Shown here in pieces: positions 57,891 through 64,000 of a stretch of 64,000 nt of DNA. Both the position numbers and the translations under genes were made by a program. The notes under the pieces are model-generated. The model saw only the letters and a list, made by a program, of their open reading frames with translations. It searched no databases and was not told where the DNA came from. The number at the start of each line of letters is the position of its first letter. Positions within the stretch are counted from its first letter, which is position 1. Source of the DNA: Urechis unicinctus (lineage: Eukaryota; Annelida; Polychaeta; Xenopneusta; Urechidae); assembly GCA_034190875.2 (NCBI GenBank), contig CM067354.1, forward strand, positions 44,550,130 through 44,614,129, given 5' to 3'.

Positions 57891-60800
57891 ATGACTCATA
57901 ATCAGCGAGCACGTGAAGCCCAAAACGATTATGTTTCAATTCACGGTTTTCACCCTCCTTATCCACGCTCTAAGGCTGCACTCAAAGCACTCCAAGTGCG
58001 TAATGAATATGACCGTACATACAAGGAGATTTTCGCTAGATTAAAGGCTGGGGTGCGTGCCACCCCTGTCCCCACTCCTGCCCCACGCAGACCAGTCCCT
58101 GCCCCACGCAGACCTGTCCCTGCCCCACGCATCCCCACAACCCAGTCCCCAGTCCCCACAGCGCGTCTTGCCTTCAAGAAGACTAAGTGGGCTGTTAAAA
58201 ACTATTTGCGTGGATGGGTGATGAACGTTCCTGAGTCTCACCCCCTTAGCTCGGACCTTATGATGTTCTTTAAGGGCATGCGTCGGAAGATGCATAAAGT
58301 TTTGACTGGTGAGCTGGAAGAGCTAGGTGGAATCAAGTGTCAGTTTGCCCTTAAGGTAAGACTCTCCAAGCACTCAGATGATGACAGCACTGAGTATTTT
58401 GAGCCTGTATTGCGTAATAAGCAGCAGGTGGTTCTCTCCCTAGAAGATATTAACGATGAGCTGGACCAGTGCAATGCTAATATCCAAGAGCGGTTGGAGA
58501 AGTGGACCAACCAAGGTTCTGGCTGGGAGTTTCAGGCGGTCACAACTCTGTGGATTGATATTGCAAACTACCAGCCATTGAAAGGTGGCTCCTACCTGAA
58601 ACTGCCGAGAAAGCTGGCGGTAAAGAAGGCAATTAGAAACGTAAAAAACACAAACGACCCACACTGCGTTCTATATTCCATTGAAGCGGCTCTGCACCCG
58701 GTTGCCAAGAACCCGCAGCGACCATCAAAATATAACATTAAGCCGCTCTTAAGACTCTTAGAAGGAAAAGGTGTGGACTATCCAACACCTATCTCGCAGA
58801 TTGAGAAGATAGAAAAACATGCTAAAGTAGGCGGCTTGAATGTCTTTGGCTGGGATGGAAAGGCCACCATCGTTCACCGTATCAGCAGACAGCCTGGTCC
58901 ATGTATAAACCTCATGCTGATTGAGGAGGACGGTAGGTTTCATTACACGCAATCGAAGACCTGAACCGCTTGCTGTATGACCAGAGTAAGTACGAGCACC
59001 GCAAGTTCTTCTGCGAGCGATGCTTGCATGGATACACCACTGAGAAACTGCTCCTGGCGCACAAACCTGAGTGCATGGGTATCGGGCAGACTGCTGTGCG
59101 AGTTGACATGCCTGAGGAAGGGAAGAACATATTATCCTTCCAGAACTGGCAGAAACAGCTTGCTGTCCCCTATCTTATCTATGCCGACTTTGAGGCGCTC
59201 ACAGTGAAGCTTCCGGGACCTGCGCCTAATCCTTGTAAGAGCAACACGCAGAGAACGCAGGAGCATGAGCCATGTGGTTACGGCTATGTGGTTGTCCAAT
59301 GTGATGGGCAGACAGAACCCCCTGTGGTTTATAGAGGAAGCGATGTTGTGGAGAAGTTCTTACAGGCTCTGCAGCAGCAGGAGCAAAAGATCAAAGCAGT
59401 TCTGTCCAAGCCTGTCCCTATGCGGATGACTCGGGAGGATAGAAGGGCACATAAGGCTGCAACTCACTGTCATGTGTGCAAGAAAAAACTGGGCTGTGAC
59501 TCTGTTCGCGATCACTGCCATATAACAGGCTTGTACAGAGGGCCAGCCCATAACGTGTGTAACCTGAAACTTCGGCTGAGTCCCAAGACAACACCCATCC
59601 CTGTGGTGTTCCATAACCTGCGGGGCTACGACTCCCATCTCTTGATGCAGGGTATAAGCAAAGTGGAGGGCAATATCAACTGCATCCCAAATAACATGGA
59701 GAAGTATATCTCCCTGTCAGTCGGACAGTTGCGCTTCATTGACAGTGCACAGTTCCTCCTAGCCTCGCTCGACAAGCTTGTGTCTGCTAACAACCCAGAT
59801 GCCTTTGCTGTGACGGCGGAATACGAACCAGACCAGATGAAGCGGCGCTTGCTGCTGCGTAAGGGAGTGTATCCCTATGAGTTCATGGATGGCTGGGATA
59901 AGTTTGATGCTCCACTGCCGCCGATTCATGATTTCTACAGCAAGCTCTCTGAACAGGGTATATCTGCTGCAGACTATGAACACGCCCAGAAAGCCTGGAA
60001 CGCGTTCGGTTGTAAAAACATGGGGGACTACCATGACCTTTACTTACGCACGGATGTACTGCTCCTGGCCGATGTGTTTGAAACATTCCGCAAAACCTGT
60101 CTTAAGCAATACGGGTTGGATCCGGCCCACTACTATACCAGCCCCGGTTTGTCGTGGGATGCGCTTCTTAAGAGCACAGGGGTGGAACTCGAGCTTCTCA
60201 CAGATTATGACAAGCACCTGTTTATTGAGAAGGGGCTGCGCGGTGGGATAAGCATGGTATCACATCGCCACGCTAAAGCGAACAACCCATACGTGGAGGG
60301 CTTTGAGCAGGATAAGCCAGCGAGCTATATCCAGTACCTCGATGCCAACAACCTGTATGGGTGGGCGATGAGCCAAGCCTTACCTACTTCGGGTATTGAG
60401 TGGGTGGAACGGCCTGAGAACCTAGAGATCCAGGACCATCCCGATGATGCTGAAACGGGGTATATACTTGAGGTTGACTTGGAGTATCCTGCTGCGCTTC
60501 ATGACGAACACAACGATTACCCCCTAGCGCCGGAGCGGCTTCTTGTGCAAAATGAGTGGTTGTCAGACTACCAGAAAGATCTCCTAGGTGCATTGGGGAG
60601 CACCGGAAATGGAGTTGAAAAGCTGGTGCCCAACCTGCGGAACAAGGAGAAGTATGTGGTACACTACAGGAACCTCAAGCTATATCTGTCTTTGGGGTTG
60701 AGACTCGCCAAGATTCATCGTGCGCTTGTCTTTGACCAGAGTCCATGGATGGAGCCTTACATAAGGATGAATACAGATCTGCGCAAGGCCGCCAACAGCG

Positions 60801-61600
60801 ACTTTGAGAAGGATCTCTATAAACTTATGAATAACTCCGTCTTTGGTAAAACGATGGAGAATCTCCGGAGGCGAGTCGACGTCAAGATTGTGCGCTCATC
60901 GGGAAAAGAAAAAATACGTAGGCTTGTGGCCAGCCCCGCCTATGCTCGACAAAAAGTGTTTGACGATGATCTAGCTGCCCTGCATATGCACAAGACTCGC
61001 TTAGTGCTGAACCGTCCCGTCTACGTTGGCATGTGCATTCTGGACCTCTCCAAGCACTTGATGTATGACTTTTACTACAATACCATGATGGCTAGATATC
61101 ACAGTAATATTAACCTGCTTTACACAGACACAGACTCGCTGCTGCTTGAGATCCGTACCACTGACGTCTATGCTGATATGAGGGAGGATGGGCATCTCTT
61201 TGACACTAGTAACTTTGACCCTTCTCATGCCCTGCACAGTGACAAAAACAAAAAGGTTCTGGGTAAGATGAAGGATGAGTGCGCTGGCGTGCCCATCAAG
61301 GAGTACGTTGGTTTGCGCCCTAAGATGTACTCTATCCTGATGTCTGATGAGGGCGAGATAAAAAGAGCTAAGGCTGTGAAGAAGGTGGTGGTGAAGAAGC
61401 ATCTACGACACGCTCAGTACGTGGAGTCACTGTTCGCCCAAAAGCAGTTTCGCCACGGAATGAACATGCTCAGGAGTGACTGCCATAAAATATATGGGCT
61501 CCACGTTAACAAGGTGTCTCTCTCCCCCTTTGACTCAAAGCGGTGGATAGCTCCAGGTGGTGTAGACACTCTGGCCTATGGGCACGCGTCGATATGTTGA
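57891..61600 (+). pseudogene. Protein-primed DNA polymerase B, frameshifted
   Basis: Two frames that together cover a Polinton PolB of about 1236 residues. The first (57,891-58,964, 357 codons) has a Pro/Arg repeat (residues 60-85), a helical N-domain and an OTU-like DPHCVLYSIEAAL segment. The second (from about 58,949) starts with a C2H2-like finger, then exonuclease motifs YADFEA, FHNLRGYDSHLL and YLRTDVLLLADVF, and polymerase motifs A (YLDANNLYGW), B (KLMNNSVFGKTMEN) and C (YTDTDS). A Cys/His cluster (CHVC...DHCHITGLYRGPAHNVCN) resembles an endonuclease VII-type insert. The frames meet around 58,943-58,958 with a net one-base shift, by mutation, assembly error or, less likely, recoding. 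All catalytic motifs are otherwise intact. It would copy the element from a protein-primed end. Confidence 0.93.
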
Positions 61601-61623
61601 ACATATGAGATCTGAGGTATAGA

Positions 61624-61896
61624 ATGAGCACCGATGAACATATTGGGGTGGCCGAGCTGCAAGCAGATGTGGAACATATATGGGAGGAGAAGGTGGACCT
61701 TGAGAATGAGGTGAGGGATTTGGAATCAAAGTATGAGGACCTTTTGGAGCGCGTGAGTCGTTTAGAAGAGCTTATTCCTCAGGGTCCTGGTGTAGAGGAG
61801 AAGGTGAGGGAATTGGAATCGAAGTATGAGGACCTTTTAGAGCGCGTGAGTCGTTTAGAAGAGCTTATTCCTCAGAGTCCTGTTGTAGATGGTTGA
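61624..61896 (+). CDS. Polinton 90-aa coiled-coil protein
   Basis: ATG at 61,624, 24 bases after the polymerase stop. It is almost wholly coiled coil, with acidic and Leu-rich heptads. A 31-codon (93 bp) unit containing LESKYEDLLERVSRLEEL is repeated twice, so an internal tandem duplication has lengthened it. A diverged relative lies at 20,005-20,252. It may oligomerise; the function is unknown. It is the last gene before the right TIR. Confidence 0.75.
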   Translation: MSTDEHIGVAELQADVEHIWEEKVDLENEVRDLESKYEDLLERVSRLEELIPQGPGVEEKVRELESKYEDLLERVSRLEELIPQSPVVDG

Positions 61897-61916
61897 CATT
61901 GCTGTCGCCCTCTTTA

Positions 61917-62061
61917 GTGGGCCTATACCATAGGGGCTGGAAGGGCTGGGCTAATATGGTTGGGGGAGGTGCGAGCGGTTTGCTGGCTCATGTGAGTCAC
62001 CCTGTATATGTGTGTTTTCTGGGTTGCATCCATATGAGATAGGTGTGTCATAATCATATGA
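61917..62061 (-). repeat. Polinton right TIR
   Basis: Inverted partner of 47,460-47,601; the outer end reads CATAATCATATGA. It follows the coiled-coil gene stop by about 20 bases. Confidence 0.93.
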
Positions 62062-64000
62062 TGCCCCTTTCTCGAAACAAAAAGATGAACACAATAAGGA
62101 GAAGGTAACCCCCTTACCCTGGGCTCCTCACGCTAACTGACCCTACCTATCCTGCAACTCAGTTACCGTCCCTCGACCTCCTTTCCCCTACATCTACCTA
62201 TTTCCTTAGGACAGGAGTCGCCTTGGATTAGTTCGCTGCCCCCTGCGCCAACCCGACAGCAACTCCCCGACCGTAAAGAAAACCTGTTTCTGAGTGGTTC
62301 GCGGAGTTTCTGGCCTTACCCTCACGTTCCCTGATGCCAACAGACTCATGTCCACCTTACCTTACCACACTGTCCTACCAAAGATAATCCCCCCCCCCTC
62401 TTCCGACATAAAACATGCAGTTGAATTCCTTGACGATGACGGTGTTAACGGATTTTCGAATTCAGTACGTATTCCGAATTACTACCGATCACTGGAAAGA
62501 AGGCTTTGAATGAGAATCACAATATTGTTTTTATCTATCAGTTAGCACACAACAACATATCAATCTCTCTAGCAGCTCTTTAAACGCATGCACCAGTCCT
62601 AGCAAGTTGGATATCTCCCAGGTTAATTTGGGGATCGCTCTGTGTCTATTTTTATAATGTTCCCAAATTTAAATGTGTTTTGTGTTACTACACTAAATAT
62701 GCTTCATCAAATAATATAAGGCTGTGATATGGCGGCGGCCCATTCTGAAATCATGAAAATGGATACTCGTGTAAAATATTACTGGACGGCTCATGGTCGG
62801 CACCTTGTTGCTTTCCTTATATGTTGATTGTGTTTGGTCCACCATCACCTTAGTCAGGGTGCATTGCATGATAACAACAGACCTCAAATGAAATCGTTGT
62901 GTTACTCACACTGACTGTTTAAACTTCAGACCTTTCTGATAACGAAAATGCCTCATTTGCATTCACTGTAATGTCCTGTTTAAGATCAGATACTCAAGGG
63001 AATTATGGCACCCAGCAGTACAACGGAGAACGGGAAACACTCTGGTTTGACATTAAACTGCCGATGATTGTAGAATAGTAAACATCATCTCGTTCTTTGG
63101 AATATTTAACATTGTAATTGCAGTGACCTGTCAAGCATGTGGTACAACATCGTCTAATAAATAGATATTCCACGTTTTGCGATTATCATGTGTTAGAATG
63201 GATAATTTGTTGTTGCATTGCTAAAATCGTACGGATCGAGGCACCTGCAATTCCTGCATGACTATCCAAGGACTATGAAGGTTAATGCGCTGGTGTTCTT
63301 TTCAAAAGAGTTGCTAATCAATAACCTTTTGGAGTTTACATAAGACTGCAAATCAGCTCTCTGGATTCTATTGTTATTTATATTACCTTGCATTATTTCC
63401 ATGTAAGACATTAAAACCATTCTTATTGTCTTAGGAATTCTCGTCCCTATCTAATAGATTAGTGGACATTTACCTGACGCGAAAACAAAGGTGTGCCTCT
63501 CTCTTGGCTGATTTCGTTTCTTATTGAATATTTTAGCATCGTTTATCATTTATCATGTTGAGAAAGTAGCTAGATAAGTATTTAAATATGTTCATTCCTG
63601 CTTTCAAGGTCGGTTACATCAATATATTCCTCTCTTCGACTTACGATGAGCCGATCCCTACAGCGAGCTGTTGAGGAACATCAGGGGTAGGTTCTGAGCT
63701 GCTTCTATGTTGAGAATAACACGATCATCCAATGCCTCATTTCTTTGAGACAGACCACTTAAACTGGTTTATAAATCGCCGAGCTCGATTGGTTTTTCTG
63801 TGTGTGTAGGGTATTCGTCGGCCACTACTAAGTGGTCTTGAAAGAGACAGTCATTGCCACACTAATGTGCACCAAGGACATTTTGTACGAAAAGGCTGAT
63901 CGTTTCGATGCTGCAACATAGAGCGTGTTGCATACAAAGTGGTAGGGTTTACTTACTTTGCTTAAATTGTTTATACGAGTTTATCAGTTGTCTAATGTCT
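62062..64000. other. Unassigned right flank
   Basis: No gene, RNA or known repeat was recognised. A 71-codon open frame at 62,294-62,509 contains a DDDGVNGF segment but no domain. The LINE next to the left Polinton end could not be followed across to here by eye. Confidence 0.3.

Larger units (their letters stand above)
47460..62061. mobile_element. Polinton/Maverick element, nearly complete
   Basis: 14.6 kb bounded by inverted repeats of about 142 and 145 bp. It encodes the Polinton hallmarks protein-primed DNA polymerase B, retroviral-type integrase, FtsK/HerA-type packaging ATPase and a jelly-roll-type capsid protein, plus about a dozen accessory genes. None of them has a visible intron. 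Leftward and rightward transcription blocks diverge from two points, near 50,035 and 52,675. No 6 bp target duplication is visible (CCTATC on the left, TGCCCC on the right), so one edge may be altered. One frameshift (polymerase) and one truncated gene (nuclease) argue against autonomy. Confidence 0.95.

Noticed and set aside
58041-58295. Minus-strand Gly/Trp/Arg repeat frame
   Set aside because: Antisense of the Pro/Arg repeat in the polymerase N-terminal region.
47460-62061. CRISPR array, tRNA or rRNA within the window
   Set aside because: No regularly spaced direct repeats with unique spacers, no cloverleaf and no rRNA-like conserved stretches were seen anywhere.
62294-62509. 71-codon frame right of the Polinton as an extra element gene
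   Set aside because: It lies outside the right TIR and has no domain or relative in the other Polinton fragments.

Overview
This is invertebrate nuclear DNA. It has an intron-containing housekeeping gene (PIGO), spliceosomal introns, long minisatellites and at least eight kinds of mobile element. The mix of a Polinton, a DIRS/Ngaro-like element, a TatD-domain retroelement and Gypsy/LINE relics best fits a marine invertebrate, probably a mollusc. No sequence search was possible, so the species is open.

Layout. 0.24-3.34 kb: a scrambled Polinton relic in six blocks. 3.5-4.05 kb: LTR fragments. 4.2-4.7, 9.15-9.67 and 17.36-18.02 kb: three copies of one dispersed repeat, two of which retain one end of a ~150 bp TIR. 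5.58-9.03 kb: a minisatellite, a broken DIRS/Ngaro-like element (RT, RNase H, tyrosine recombinase) and a 42 bp tandem array. 9.69-11.8 and 13.77-14.17 kb: degenerate TGTGTATA-type satellite. 12.4-16.7 kb: a decayed minus-strand element coding an HhH domain, Gag, a C2H2-like finger and a TatD-like hydrolase, flanked by LTR-like direct repeats and interrupted by satellite and a Polinton fragment. 19.85-20.26 kb: a third Polinton relic. 20.33-22.33 kb: a LINE relic split by a 296 bp insertion with an 8 bp target duplication. 22.53-22.96 kb: a polypurine tract and 3' LTR. 23.5-27.4 kb: PIGO, intact in five exons on the minus strand. 27.9-30.4 kb: minisatellites. 31.6-36.0 kb: a probable multi-exon minus-strand gene with a Cys-cluster region and a C48 (Ulp1/SENP-like) protease end. 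36.0-42.35 kb: a LINE scrap and a PIF/Harbinger-type Myb/SANT gene next to a TIR element holding long TA arrays. 43.4-47.4 kb: Gypsy pol and LINE relics.

The main feature is a nearly complete Polinton/Maverick at 47,460-62,061 (14.6 kb, TIRs of ~142/145 bp). Leftward genes: a truncated YqaJ-like nuclease, a membrane protein, a phage-fibre-like protein and a penton-like protein. Centre: two 442-codon frames on opposite strands. Rightward genes: capsid protein, packaging ATPase, four small membrane or basic proteins, a retroviral-type integrase, a Cys-rich protein, protein-primed DNA polymerase B and a coiled-coil protein. Capsid, ATPase and fibre-like genes point to virion formation; polymerase and integrase point to replication and insertion. 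The polymerase frame is broken by a one-base shift and the nuclease lacks its C-terminal catalytic part, so this copy as read is probably not autonomous. I saw no adenain-type protease. Three other Polinton fragments in the window show that the family has been inserted and shuffled here repeatedly.
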